From: Eonycteris spelaea
Taxonomy: Eukaryota; Chordata; Mammalia; Chiroptera; Pteropodidae
Length of the DNA stretch: 64,000 nt
Direction: 5' to 3'
Assembly (NCBI GenBank): GCA_003508835.1
Contig: PUFA01000003.1
Span: forward strand, 14,237,501-14,301,500
Shown here: one piece after another, positions 35,386-47,240 of the stretch
How the letters are laid out: each line of letters begins with the position of its first letter
How positions within the stretch are numbered: position 1 is the stretch's first letter
Program-made: the position numbers and the translations under genes
The notes under the pieces: generated by a model
The model's input: only the letters and a program-made list of their open reading frames with translations
Told to the model about the DNA's origin: nothing
Database searches by the model: none

Positions 35386-37127
35386 AATTTATTTTTCACT
35401 TGTAACCTAATTACAATTCATTACAATTGTGCTAAATAGATTCCATGTAGAATGCTGTCAGTTCATTTCTTTCCAGCGTCCTTTCCTTCCATCCCCACAA
35501 TCCCCGTCTCTTCCTTGTTTTAAGGTTAGCTGGAATGAGGGATCCAAAACAAGGATTCCTGAAATAGTCTTATTTTTTCTTAAATTCAAGAAGCCTTCAT
35601 GCTGTTTTCTTGCCTGTCAGTTCCACGGTGATGACCCCCCTTCCCCTTGCACACTTCTATCCTATGTACTCCCAGTTACTCGGCTCATTTATTGGGAATG
35701 AATAATTGAGTCCAATTACTACACCCATGGCTAAGCAAGTTCTGAGGAATCCCAGCGAAGCGGAGGTGGCAGCACCATTAAGACTAAGAGCCTGTAGCAT
35801 AGCAGTCAAGTGTTGTCTTTAACACAGTGTGGCTGAAAAGTATTTGGTTAAATCAGGCAGAGAAAATGCTTGCTCTCCACAAGATTGCTGCATTCTTTAC
35901 TAAAAGAAATTTCTGAGGTTGCCTTCTCAAACCATTTGGAAAAGAAAAGCTTACTGCTTAGGATGTTTGTTTGTTTTTGCATTTCTTCCTTTTCATCATT
36001 ACAGTACACAGTGGTACCTAGTGGACAGCAGGGACTGGAAGAAAGGTGTGAAATATGCCTAAGAATCAAAGGTCCTGATTCTTGGCCTTGGGCTACTCTC
36101 TTACTTATTAGGAGATGTGGCTGTCAAGCTCAGTGCCTGATTAGGTAAGCCTATGAGACCTACATCCCAAGACAAAGGCCCTCTCTCCTGCCAGGGCCAT
36201 AGCCCACTTTGGAGAGTCAAAAGTAGCTAGAAATTGGCCTCACCAAGTCCCTTGCCAAGCATCTTTATTCGGGGCACACAGATCCCACCATAAGAGGTGG
36301 CCTTGCTTGGTTGTCCTTTGCCAAACTGCCCTCTTATACCTTCAGACATACACAGGAGGTTCTAGGAGCCTCCAGCACTGTAAAATTAAAGTGAGAAAAT
36401 TTCTCCTGACCTCTTCTTTCTGCTCCCCACACCTCCTTAAGCAGCATGTTCCAGACCCCCTCAGCTTGACTCTCCCCCAATTTATCAAACCTCATTTGAA
36501 CTTGGCACCCAGAAGGATGTGATTCTAGACTGCGAATTTTTACTCCAGTTTCCAAGCTCTACAATATATAGCATTAGTCATCTCTCAAACAGCTGAGGAT
36601 TATTCCTACCAGTGTTTAGGCCATTGACCTCATTGGGAAAAGGGCATATGCTGCATAGAGAAGTTATGATGATGATAAATATCAGATCGCAGCTGTGGAG
36701 TTATTCCAACAAACACTGAAAGGTGTGTTATGCCATTGCAGTACCTAGAATTCCAGGCAGATAGATTGAATCTCTACAAAGGATTGGAAAACAGGTGCCT
36801 AACTGCCATTACATGTTTCTATGCTGGGGAGGCAGGAGTGCTGAGATAGCTGATCTCCTCACCCTCATTTCCTCACCTGGAGAGTAAAACAAGCAAAGTT
36901 TATGTTCTTTCCATTTGTTTCTATGAGAGTCCCAAGGAAAGTGCTTGGCAGAAAAAAAGAAATGAAATCAGACCTCTTTTTTCTTTCCCCCTCCCCTCTT
37001 GCCTTTGGAATCCCTGATTTATTCATCCATGAACTGAGTGGCGTTTGGAATTAAAACCTCCAAACTCAGAGGAATAAAGGCTAGGAAGATGAGCAGATAA
37101 GCCAAACAGAATAGATTAAGTTAGAAA

Positions 37128-37362
37128 ACGGCAAAGCAGTGGGAAGCAAGAGCAGAAAGAGAAGAGGAAATGAATGAGAGAAGGAGGGGTAGAGATATGG
37201 AGAGGAAGAGGGAGAATGGGGAGGAGGAAAAGCATGGGGAAGAAAGAGACATCAAGGACACTAGAGAGAGGGCGGGCATGGGGCAATGAAGGAAAGAGAA
37301 GGGGGAAAATAAGAGAGGGGAAACATCAAGAGGGAAAAAGAAAGAAAAAAGAGAGGAAAAAT
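37128..37362. repeat. polypurine-rich tract
   Basis: About 235 bases in which the plus strand is roughly 90% G or A ('agagaaggaggggtagagat', 'ggagaggaagagggagaatg', 'gaagggggaaaataagagag') without a fixed repeat unit. Overlapping frames on both strands (basic on plus, Ser/Leu/Phe-rich on minus) are composition artefacts. Confidence 0.8.
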
Positions 37363-37499
37363 CTAGGTTGGGTAACTGATGCTTAATTTTGATCCACAGG
37401 TACATTCTCATTTAAAGCACTCGATGTCTTCATTTGCCCCAGCTAGGATTTAAAAGACAGAAACTCAATTTAGTTGCTCTTTTCCCTAATAAAAAATAT

Positions 37500-37880
37500 G
37501 TTTTACCCCAAGAGGAAAACGTGTTTCTTTCTGCCAATAAGTGTCAGCAGCTAATCTGAAGACCTCAATGAAATAATGCCATTAAATAATTTAATCTGGA
37601 AAAAAGCCACTGATGTCTGCAAAATAATGTATAGATTTCAGATGAATCAAACTTTAAAACAGGAAAAAAAAAAAGTGTAAGGAATGGGCTGTGGGGAACA
37701 AAGGGGCATCCGCCACAAAACAGAAAGAAAATACATTAGGCCTGGGGAACTGAAAATAGCCATGGCAAACATCTATGCTGACATGATACTGCGTTAAAGC
37801 ACACAATAGGCTTCTCTCACTGATGTGAGAGAATTGTTTGAAACAGAGCTCCTGTGAGATGAAATATGAGGACCAAATCA
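37500..37880. other. candidate conserved noncoding block
   Basis: Repeat-free sequence with homeodomain-type and Pbx/Meis-like words ('gccattaaataatttaatct', 'tcagatgaatcaaactttaa') and 'tctctcactgatgtgagaga', which contains a near-palindrome at 37813-37832. Suggestive composition only. Confidence 0.25.
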
Positions 37881-38410
37881 GATCAATTATTCTTCTCCCC
37901 AGAATATAAATCTATACATTCAGTGAGATCTCCCAGAGATACTCATATAGGGTGATCCCCTCATTGGGGTGGACTCTAGGATCTCCAGAATATTGTAAGA
38001 ATCCGGACTATGTCTTAACAGACCAAAGTTCTAATTCAGGTTTTGCCACAAACTAAAACTAGCCTCTTTGATGTATTTATCCACAAAGTGTCTTAGTTTT
38101 TTTTCACTAGTAAATTTAGATGATGCTACTTAAAAAAATAAAATGAAATGAAAAATAAACTATGAAAGCATTATGGAAACACACAATGAAGTTCCTCTCT
38201 ACACATAACTTCTCTCTTGTTAGTCATTTGCTTATCTTTCACTCATTGATGTCTCATCAAAAACCAAGCAATTATTTTCACTAATTCTGAAGAGACCTAC
38301 TTCTTTCGACACCCCCATAAAATGGTCCATAGACCAAAAGTTTTGAGGATTACTCACTCTAGTCTTCTCTCTTCCCTCCCCTCCGTTAGCACCTCTATTA
38401 ATCATCTAGG

Positions 38411-38609
38411 CCACTGGTTTTCTACTCAAGTTGAGCATTAGAATCACCCAGGGAGCTAAAAACAAAACAAAACAAAACACAGGGGGGGGGGAACTGTTGT
38501 CTGGGCTCCACTCCACACCAATTAAATCAGAATCTCTGGAGATTGGCACAGGCTTTCATATTTTTTCAGGCTTCTAAAATGATTCTAATCTGTGTGTTGA
38601 GAACCATAC
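38411..38609. mobile_element. MER5A-like hAT-Charlie element
   Basis: Ends 'ccactggttttctactcaag' and 'tgtgttgagaaccatactct' are inverted copies of the MER5 terminus. Inside are 'gcattagaatcacccaggga', 'ctgggctccactccacacca', 'aattaaatcagaatctctgg' and 'aaaatgattctaatctgtgt'. An AAAAC repeat and a G10 run (38482-38491) have expanded in the middle. Confidence 0.85.
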
Positions 38610-39059
38610 TCTTCCAGACACATCATGGAAGTTCACTGATAGAAATACATTTGACCAGTACCTTTCAGTCAAAAGCTGACATGGAGACTCTCCTTAAGAA
38701 CAAAAACTATACCTTCAAAATGAAGCACCTAGAAACATGGGGGAAAAGGGATTAAAGTTATGGAAAAACTAATTATCATCTTCCATGTAAAGGTTAAGCC
38801 AAGATTTATCTATTATAGCTTCTGTTTTCACAATGTTTGGAGTTGGCAATTCTGACTCCAGATAATCATAACCCAAACTTAAGTTACAGTAAAAACTATC
38901 CATGAATTCATCCTCAGAGTTTTAACCTAGATGAGATCTGGGAGTAGATAGTTCAACTCCCTTAAATGGCACATGAAAGTCAGCACAGCCTTCTGAAAAC
39001 CAACAAACCAAAAAGAAAGAAAAAGAAGAAAGAAAGAAAAGGAAAGAAAGGAAAAAGGC

Positions 39060-39262
39060 TTTGAAATGGATGGAATACGCTTCTAATTCATTCTGCCACC
39101 TTGCGTATGTCCTTGAGCAAGTCACTTTACTTTTACCTGAGCCTCAGATTTCTTATTTGTTAAATACATACATACATACATACATACATACTTTGATGTA
39201 TGAAAATGAGAATAATGAATCTAAAGACCTCACATATCAAGGGCAAAATAAATGTTGACAAC
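39060..39262 (+). mobile_element. MIR SINE with microsatellite expansion inside
   Basis: Forward MIR landmarks: 'ttctgccaccttgcgtatgt', 'ccttgagcaagtcactttac', 'ttttacctgagcctcagatt', 'tcttatttgttaaat', then after a TACA repeat 'tgaaaatgagaataatgaat', 'ctaaagacctcacatatcaa' and 'gggcaaaataaatgttgaca'. The repeat lies where MIR normally reads 'tgtaaaatggg'. Confidence 0.8.
39165..39191. repeat. (TACA)n microsatellite within MIR
   Basis: Six to seven TACA/CATA units interrupt the MIR body. Confidence 0.9.
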
Positions 39263-39268
39263 TAAGAA

Positions 39269-39286
39269 GATGATCATATGATCATC
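39269..39286. other. perfect 18-bp palindrome
   Basis: GATGATCATATGATCATC equals its own reverse complement, with no spacer. It sits just beyond the 3' end of the MIR. It could extrude a small cruciform or bind a dimeric factor; nothing else in the sequence indicates a role. Confidence 0.85.
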
Positions 39287-39589
39287 GCTTAAAGCAGAAA
39301 ATTGCTGGAAAGACAGTATGCTAGCAAACTGCTTAGCTTTTTGGAAGATATCTTATATTTGCCATTGTAATTATGCACGAAAAAATAGATACATAAGAAA
39401 AAATGTAAATAACATGTATAAAGCTATTAGAAATGATAAGCCTTGAATGAAAGTTGAAAAAGTGAGTTGTTTGCTGTATAATATTAATATCTGGACACTT
39501 GAGAGTCACCCTTGGCTTTGTTTGTACAGGTGTCTTCATATTTAAAAACTACAACAAAGCTTTTAATCACTAGATAAACATCTAGGTGA

Positions 39590-39905
39590 TCATGGTAGGT
39601 ACGTGTGGCAATGAAAAGCCATTCCCATCCTATTCTCCATTTCTACACTACACTGAATTGTCTGAAAGCCCAGCATCACATCTCCTGGCTTTCTCTTTCA
39701 CTAAGAGAGGCTAGGTGACCCAATTCTGGCCTTCTGCTTTCTTTTTTCTTCCTGACTTGATTGTGAATATAATGGCTGGAGCCATCTTGAGACAGTAAGG
39801 GAAAAGCTAAGAAAATCACAGAGAATTCAGTCCTGACATCATTTGACCACTAACCCAAAGCCTGTAACTGCTTACCTCTGGATATTTTGCTGTGTGAAAA
39901 AAATA
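39590..39905 (+). mobile_element. LTR-like repeat relic (MLT-like), copy A
   Basis: 'tcctattctccatttctaca' stands where the family has its 'gactacatttcccag' block. It is followed by 'gagaggctaggtgacccaat', 'tctggccttctgctttcttt', 'aatataatggctggagccat', 'cttgagacagtaagggaaaa' and 'ggatattttgctgtgtgaaa'. The landmarks fit a common solitary mammalian LTR-like repeat. Two related copies lie at 46.9 and 49.9 kb. Family name not assigned. Confidence 0.55.
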
Positions 39906-40249
39906 CAACAATGTTTGCATAAAAAGCATCTGCAATCAAGTTTGTATAACTTGGAGTTGAATTCTATCCTCATTGATACAAAATAATTGACTAAATCTAA
40001 AAAGTTCACAAGAATTTGGAGTCTGGGTAGCCATCACCTACAGATCTCAAAATCAACATAATTGAACACATAATCTACATATCAAAAAAAAAAAAGAACT
40101 TTCTCTACACCTAAAGCAGAAATAAATTAAAAACTATTTGGAAAATGCACAGCAAGCTGTACTAAGAAAATATAAGCTATACAGCTTTGAATCCAGTGTC
40201 AAATCACAGTCTGTTTTTATCCTGTGTCTTTAAAATGCCATCTTGTGTT

Positions 40250-40478
40250 CCTATATTTAAGGCTTTTCCTCATCTGAATCTGTTTATTCTATTTTGACAT
40301 AAGCAAGGTTTCTTAACTGTCACCTGTACATGCCATGAGTTTTTGCCTTAAGGTGTGTCCTCATCTCTCTCACCAGGAAGAATATTCTACCTCGTGCCAC
40401 TCCATTTTTTTCAAATTGTCCATATTCTTCCCATGTGCCACCTCTCCCTGAAGATGTCTCTGATTTCTCAAATTTATA
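40250..40478 (+). mobile_element. possible L2 LINE fragment
   Basis: 'ttcccatgtgccacctctcc', 'ctgaagatgtctctgatttc' and the pyrimidine-rich run before them resemble the L2 stretch that encodes the end of ORF2. The characteristic 3' terminus is absent, so this is tentative. Confidence 0.4.
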
Positions 40479-40519
40479 ATGCTCTCTTTTTTAGTTTTTA
40501 AGCCAATTAAAAAAACATT

Positions 40520-40576
40520 CATGTGAGTGCATCCAGACACACACATGTGGGCGTGCACACACATACACACACACAG
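40520..40576. repeat. CA-rich alternating tract
   Basis: Imperfect CA/TG/CG dinucleotide run ('gacacacacatgtgggcgtg', 'cacacacatacacacacaca'). Low complexity with Z-DNA-forming character. The short minus-strand frame starting here is repeat-derived. Confidence 0.7.
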
Positions 40577-41259
40577 TTATCATATGTCTGGCTTTGCACT
40601 TCTGCCAGTAACTCTGCAAAGGCAAGGCGCATCACATACCTGACTTTTCACCCTCACAGTTTCAGGCTTATTGTTGGAGCTGCACCTAAATGTTAACTTT
40701 GTGGATTCTCAGATAAATAATGTGGATTTTTATGGAAACTTCAGGAGACATTGCTCCTTCCCTTATCTAATATCTCCGTTCTGAGTATCAGAAATTCTGG
40801 AAGATCTTTAGAAGACATCTTTAAAAGACAGAATCGGCCTGGCAGCATTCACCCCACATATTCATTGCCCTGCAAAACTCACGGAAAAAGAAGCCTTGTC
40901 TGTGTGTGGCATTTTGTCCAGGCAGTCATTTGGGGCCCAAGAGAGTTCCCGTGGTCCCAGAGAGCTTCAAAAATTCCTGAAGAAACTTTTTGCTTTTCTC
41001 CATCTGTGTATCTCTCCTACCCATCCTCCTTTCTGCCAACTTGTTCTCTTTCTCTTTTGTTTCAATGTATTTTATCTGTTTATTTCATTTCTCTAGCATT
41101 TCCTATTCCGCCTTTCCTTTTGCCTTTCTCTACAAACTCCCACTCATTGATCACTGTCTTGAATGCAATTGTTTTCTCACTCCATGTCTTCTCATCCATT
41201 TATTATTTTCCAAGTTTGATTTCTCAATCCTCTTTCTACCCCTTAGGTGGCTTAAGGAT

Positions 41260-41405
41260 AATACCAGGTATTTTTAGGGTAAAGAAAACTAAGGCCCTGA
41301 CCAAAAAAAGATATTTGTCCAAGGTCACAGCAAGTTAGTACAAATGAGGACAGAGGACACAAGCCCCACAAAGACCATGTCACTGACTGGTCCCAGACCC
41401 TACCA
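41260..41405 (-). mobile_element. MIR SINE fragment
   Basis: 'ggtaaagaaaactaaggccc' and 'gatatttgtccaaggtcaca' followed by 'gcaagttagtacaaatgagg' are the MIR core in reverse orientation (consensus 'gaggaaactgaggcacagag', 'cttgcccaaggtcacacagc'). The tail of the 195-codon plus frame at 40751-41338 is made of this MIR. Confidence 0.65.
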
Positions 41406-42317
41406 CAGATAGAAAAATCAACTCTCCGGCAGTAACCAGACATCATGAATTTTAGAATAGTGATAGCTGGTCTGATTGAACCATTCTACAGGGAAATGAA
41501 AATGAGAGAGAGAGAGTTAAACACTTAGAAAGAATGCCTAAATTAACAAAAGTCCCTCCTTTCTTAGAAATAGTATCAGTAGGATATTAGATGTACTAGT
41601 GAATTCGAATGCCCTTTCCACCCTATACTCCCATGCCTCTCTTTTAGCTGGGGATTTATTTCAAGGCCTTACCAATAATATGCTAAAGCTGGTACATCAC
41701 TAAAACATCTTCTGGGAGGACAGGGAAAAATCCAATCTAGGATTGAAAGCTGCAACTGTCATAGATAAAAAACACCCTTCTGAAGGCTGCTATTGAGTCA
41801 GACAGTTGGAAGAATTACTGCAAAGTTGTCTGAGCTTCACATAAGTTACTGGCAAGTACTCAGACCTATGTCAGAGGTCCCCATTCTCAGGGCACCCCAA
41901 GAAGAATGCAGTTGGGCTTCTCCCATACCTGCTCCCCAATGACAACATTGCTATTAGCAGAGACTTCCAGGAAGAAATTGGCATGATTTCTAGAGGAGCT
42001 GTAAAGAACCAGATCTCTTTACTCTATACTGTACATTAACCAAACTACTAGCAGTGTTGAGGAAAGCTCTACCTAGAAAAAAAACACCTTTGAATAATAA
42101 AGCTATCCTATACCCTGCCATGAAAAGGTACATATTGAATATATGACACCGTTGCCATCAATACGCTTTATAAAAGCCTATGGTTCAATAGATTTTAATT
42201 CACACATTTATGTGCTGCCCACAAGAAACTCCCAGTCAGAAAGTCTCAAGTGTCATAACTAGAATTCTATATGCCACTTGATAACCCCAGTGCTACCAGT
42301 ACCCCTCTTGTGTGCTC

Positions 42318-42358
42318 ACTTATACACATATGCACACATGTGCGCACACACACGCTCC
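42318..42358. repeat. CA-rich alternating tract
   Basis: 'tatacacatatgcacacatg' and 'tgcgcacacacacgctccac': about 40 bases of interrupted CA repeat. Confidence 0.65.
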
Positions 42359-44239
42359 ACAAGCATAGGGACATATTTCTAGTTAAATACCCTGTGCAAA
42401 TTATGCAGGCCTACCTTTGCCTAGGATATAGATAACTCAATATTTTCATCCTTAATTTATGTAGCACAAGCTTATTTTTCATCAATAAAAATCTTAATTT
42501 TATAACTTACACAAGAGACTGAATGGATCTTCACTTCCTGGGATAGCAGCATGCCGAGCCAGATTGCTCATCAGGGACGTGGCCTTTGGATCCAATGACC
42601 CAGTATGTAATTACAAAACCCCTCTTTGGGGAATTCCATTGGAAAAGGACAACTCACTTACTGGGAATGAACACTTGTCAGAATGCCTTCTTTCATAATC
42701 AAGGTTGTAGCTTTTATTGCAATTAGGAAAAGCAGAGCGGCCTGCGTCTGCTTTTATAAAGGGTGGCTTAACCAATTATTAGAAGTAAAGAGTTGTTTGA
42801 GTACCTTTAAAATCTGCAGGAATACGCAATGGGCTACATTTAAATATGTAGCTGACAGCTCCAACTTTAGTATTTGAAACTTAAGTATTCTTAATATTAG
42901 GTCCTATGCCCCAAGATGTTAAATACAAAAAGATCTTTATGTACTGTATCTGTAAGGTCCCTTTCAGCACACCTATATACCTTAATTTCCTGCCTCTTTT
43001 TACTAACCTACAAATGCCACCACCTTTCCTTTTCCTGCACAAAAGGATATTGAACAAATTGCACTTTTTGATATATGCCGGTCCCTTCACTCAGGAAAAC
43101 AGACATGGCTATTTTACTAGATGGAAGGTCTCAAGAGCTCCTGAACCCCACAGACAGTCTCATAAATTACCAAAAGCCACACCATCGGAACAACAAAAAA
43201 CTTGAAATGGGTTAAGTGGTTTTGTTTTGGGCTCTCCCCCACATCTCTCCATGGATAGTCTTGTAACCACACAGCTCCGTGGATATGAAAGCACTGATAT
43301 CTGGGTACCTGGGGCTCAAACTCAATAACATTACACCTGACCTTGATCTACATTCAGCAAGTTGATTGCATCTTTGAATAAGAGTCTCTAGAAAGAGTTC
43401 ATATTAACTAAAGGTTTATGTATCTATAAATACACTTCATTCCTTGAAATTTTTCATATTTTCAACTCTACAATGATGTAATTGTTTCTAAAAATCTATA
43501 ATATCCCCATTTTTATGTATAATAGCATTTGCTTTCATTTGACCTAAACTTACCACTTTAAGGAATGACCTCTGATATGAGTATTCCATTGATCTAGTTG
43601 GGCTGGATCAAGAAGACGGCTGGCCTCAGACCAGCAATGTTGCAGCCCAGTGTGCCTGCTGGGTACAACTTGCCTAAAGAGCAAGCAGCGGATTTGAAGA
43701 AGAAAAGCTTACCTGTGAAGGCCAAGGAATTCCAGATCCTTGTCTTCACCCACTGAATATAAAAAATGCCTATGCAATCAGACTTTAACTATACATATAA
43801 TACAAGTCAGTCTATTGGCTACGAAATGAGCAATATAAGCCATCTAACTAATCGAGTCCTCAAATCTATGGCTCTTTCTCTTGCTTTAATGTGTCCACGG
43901 AAAAGTTTGTGCTCCACTTGCAGAGCCACAGGTTAGGTACGGGAAGGGTGGTCCCTTTCTTGTCCTCCACACTCAAAGGGCCTTCCTTTTCCTTGCATCA
44001 GGTGTTAGATTACCTGAAGTACTTTCTCTCTCCCCATCTATCCTTCTCTAGGAGACTAAATACAATATTCTTTTGTGTCTCTGGAACTGTATAGTTTGCA
44101 TCATTTACATCACATACAGGCTTCTCAGCTATTATGCTTGAGTAATGCATCCATGATTATAAGCTTCGTAATAACAGCTATTTCATTTTTCCTAAAAAAA
44201 AAAAAAAAAATTACAGAATGACTAGCGTAACAGGTCTTG

Positions 44240-44425
44240 GAATAAGCCTGCCTTGGTTCCCAGCCAGCCTCCAACAATACTTTCTCTATAACTTTGGCAA
44301 GTCTTAATTTCCCACAGCCTCAGTTTCCATATCTGTAAAATAAGAATGGTATAATGGTCCCTGCCTTTGAGAACTATCATGAGATTCTATCCATAATAAG
44401 TTTAACACACTACTAGGCATGCACC
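44240..44425 (+). mobile_element. MIR SINE
   Basis: Forward MIR landmarks in order: 'cctgccttggttcccagcca', 'cttggcaa' near 44294, 'gtcttaatttcccacagcct', 'cagtttccatatctgtaaaa', 'taagaatggtataatggtcc', 'gagaactatcatgagattct', then 'ctactaggcatgcaccaact'. Confidence 0.85.
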
Positions 44426-46259
44426 AACTGCTCAAAAAAATGTAAATGTATTATCATTCACTGTAAAATTGTTTTCCATGTGTCAAGTTCTGGAAATAAT
44501 ACAAGAAAGGGAAAGACATGATATCTCTCAACAAAGAGTTTACATATACCCTCTCACTTCATATTTGCTACAGTACCTCACCACAAGTTTGTCCCACAAG
44601 GAAAAGAAAACTGGAAACTGAAAAATATACATATGCCCAGTTGTGTTCAAATCTCAAGCACAATAAATTTTGTGAACAATTAAAAACTTCACCAAAATCA
44701 ATCTCATCCTCAGGTTTCACTCTCTCAGGAAGGGATATAGAATTCCATCCTATGTCAAACTAATGAATCCATTCACTTTGTTCTTAATTTGGGGTCTAGT
44801 AAGCTTGAACTTTGGGGGCGGGGTGGAAATTAAGTGATTATATCTGTATTCAAGTTCGGAGTTAGGGAAACAGACAAAAGAGCGAGGAGGGAGCTTTGAG
44901 GTGGCAAGAATGTAATGAGGAGCAAATTCCAAATAACAGTCACAGAATTCAAAAATAATGGTCTTTCGTGGATGCCACAAGGGAATCATGTAGGTTTAAG
45001 ATATCTTTTTTCAAATGGAATAAGTTGGTGAAGATGAAGTCACAGGGCTTGGAGAGGAGCGTGAAGTGGCCTGCAGGAAAGCACAGATGGCTGGAGCTAA
45101 ACTAAGCAAAGACCTAGCCCCATGCAGCCACTTCTCTGAAAGGCTACGACTGCCTCCCACAAAGGCTGATCAGACATGTGAGGGAGGAGAGCAGGAGGGC
45201 AGCAGGCAGCTGGAGGAGCCCAGATTAATGAGGAAGTGCAAAATGAGAGTGAGCAACAACTGGAAACCCTTGTGGTGACATCAGGAACAGAGCCAGAGAA
45301 GACAACCTTGTTATCACATCTGCTTTGTCATTATAATTAAATGGTAATGTGTGTCTCTTGTTGGGTTACCATGGTGGAATTCCAAGTAGGGGAGCCCCTC
45401 ACCACTCACCCAGGCCCCAGCCACTGCCCTTCTTGTTGAAGCTGAGGAATTGTTCCGGGTGCTAACAGGCTGGGTGTCTGGAGCAAATGTTAATTTTGGA
45501 TTACATCTGAGCAAAAATAAGATGAAGGTCTGGGGAATGCTTTGCCTTCACTCAGATGTTTCATTTCCATTTACTAGCACTGCAGAATATCCAGGGAGAT
45601 GTTTTCATTCCAATTTGGAAGATTTGATAAACCTCCAAACTTTTAGGTATTGATCCAAGCTCTTGAGCTTTGGAAGCGTGCACACATGCTCTGTGGGGAG
45701 GATCCAAAAGCTCCCGAGAAGAGAGGATGGAGGGAGACAGTAGTTGGTGGCCTCATCTGAGGAGACCTGTCCACTCTCAGACAGCATCTCTCTCTGCTCT
45801 TGCCAAAACTGGCTCTGCCCAACCCAGAGGCCCATTAGAGGAACTCAGAACCATTAGCTCTGACTGGCTCTGTGCTGAGTAAATACTCTCGTGTCCAACT
45901 AGAAACTAGGGCAGCTGCCTGGGTTGTTTTTTCTTTTTTTCAAAATCAGCAAAGCAAAATTTTCAACCCCAAATGGCTCAAATGTGCCTGTTAATAAGTA
46001 TACTGTGTTATGTATTCTGCTAGTGGAGGTCAGCATTAATTTGAATTTTGCTAGACTCTCATCTTTTTTCATTTGGTTTTGAATATCTCAGATTTTTGTT
46101 TGATTTTGGACAGGGTCATTTGCAGGGAGGGTGCCAGTAATCAGATTTCCACTATCAGTAGGTAAGATATCTATACCTGCAGGAAAAGGCCTCTGTCTAT
46201 CATCTTTGGAATCTATGAGCTAAATAGCAGTTGTTTGTGAAGCCTCCCAAAGGAGGTTT

Positions 46260-46490
46260 TGAAAAACAAAGCACTTCACTCAATGAGAGCAGGGGAGTGA
46301 TGCTGTGCTCATACATTATTCAGTGCAGCTTCAATCAGGCAGTATCTGGTTATCATGGTGCCCCAGTACCTGGGCATTACATGGCTATGTTTTCAGTGTG
46401 AGAAATAGATATCAGTGAGCCTAAAACAGATTTAATTAAGAAATAATAGCTGTTTTTTCTTTTGCATTTTGGGTTAATAACCTAGTGAAT
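46260..46490. other. candidate conserved noncoding block
   Basis: Repeat-free sequence of mixed composition with homeobox-type and TATC/GATA words ('tcatacattattcagtgcag', 'cagatttaattaagaaataa'). No coding frame. Composition-based suggestion only. Confidence 0.2.
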
Positions 46491-46889
46491 TAAAGAATAG
46501 AAAATCTATAGAGAAGTTTCCCTTGTGATAAAAAAAAAAAAATTATCCTAACACCTTGGTAAGATTTATCTCCATACTCAAAACAATAAAATACCAAGTG
46601 GCACAATCATGGGGTGCCTTACAAGTCCGGTTTGTAATCGACATTTAGAGATGTTGTACCAGAAGAGGCTTAGTACAATCAAAGCTACCCAGATAAGAGT
46701 CAGGAACATAGTGAGTGTTCAGTGAACATTGTTTGTGTTGCATTGTGGGTGGTTCTGATTTCGGTTCTTTTTATCCAGTCTACATTTCTCGCTCTGCCTT
46801 TTTTCTAGTGCTGCCCTCTTCAGAAATGACTTGGAGCAAAACTACTCTTATTATAAATGATATAAACAATTAGGTCACTGGCAGAGACC

Positions 46890-47240
46890 ATTTTAGATGC
46901 TCGCCAAATGCATTTTCTCTTTCTGGACTCAGAACTAAACTGCATTTCCCCCTTCCCTTGTGTCTCAGTGGAGCCAGAGGAATATAAGGAAAACTGACTG
47001 GTTACTTACAGACTGAGCGGCTAAAAGCGGATGGGTCTTGTCTCCTTCTTCAGTGGTGAGCTTGCAGGGCACATGCTGAAGATGGCAGTGACAGAAGTTG
47101 AAAGAAAGTTGAATTTCTGATTGACCACAGGAGCAGTGTCAGGTACCTCTCTTCCTCCTGCCAAAGATGAGTAAGGAATGAACTTTCAATGTGTTAATCC
47201 GCTGAGAATTGAGTTTTGTTACAAAAGCTAGCATTAGTTA
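46890..47240 (+). mobile_element. LTR-like repeat relic (MLT-like), copy B
   Basis: 'aactaaactgcatttccccc', 'gtctcagtggagccagagga', 'ggtgagcttgcagggcacat', 'gctgaagatggcagtgacag' and 'ttgttacaaaagctagcatt' follow the same LTR-like family as the 39.6-kb copy. No internal retroviral sequence is attached. Confidence 0.55.

Noticed and set aside
36006..36019. CTCF-like word around 'tacctagtgg'
   Set aside because: The essential GGC in the motif is altered, so binding is unlikely.
40751..41338. 195-codon plus-strand open frame, the longest in the window
   Set aside because: The translation is serine/leucine/phenylalanine-rich, has no recognisable domain, is overlapped by other plus frames, and its last part is translated from a reverse MIR. 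No promoter or splice context. Chance opening is the simplest reading.
43690..43740. Possible minus-strand splice donor (CAG|GTAAGC at about 43713) beside moderately GC-rich sequence
   Set aside because: No acceptor, open frame or neighbouring exon could be paired with it. Donor-like words of this quality occur often by chance.
44812..44825. G-rich run 'gggggcggggtgg'
   Set aside because: Only two runs of three or more G. Does not meet the quadruplex rule.
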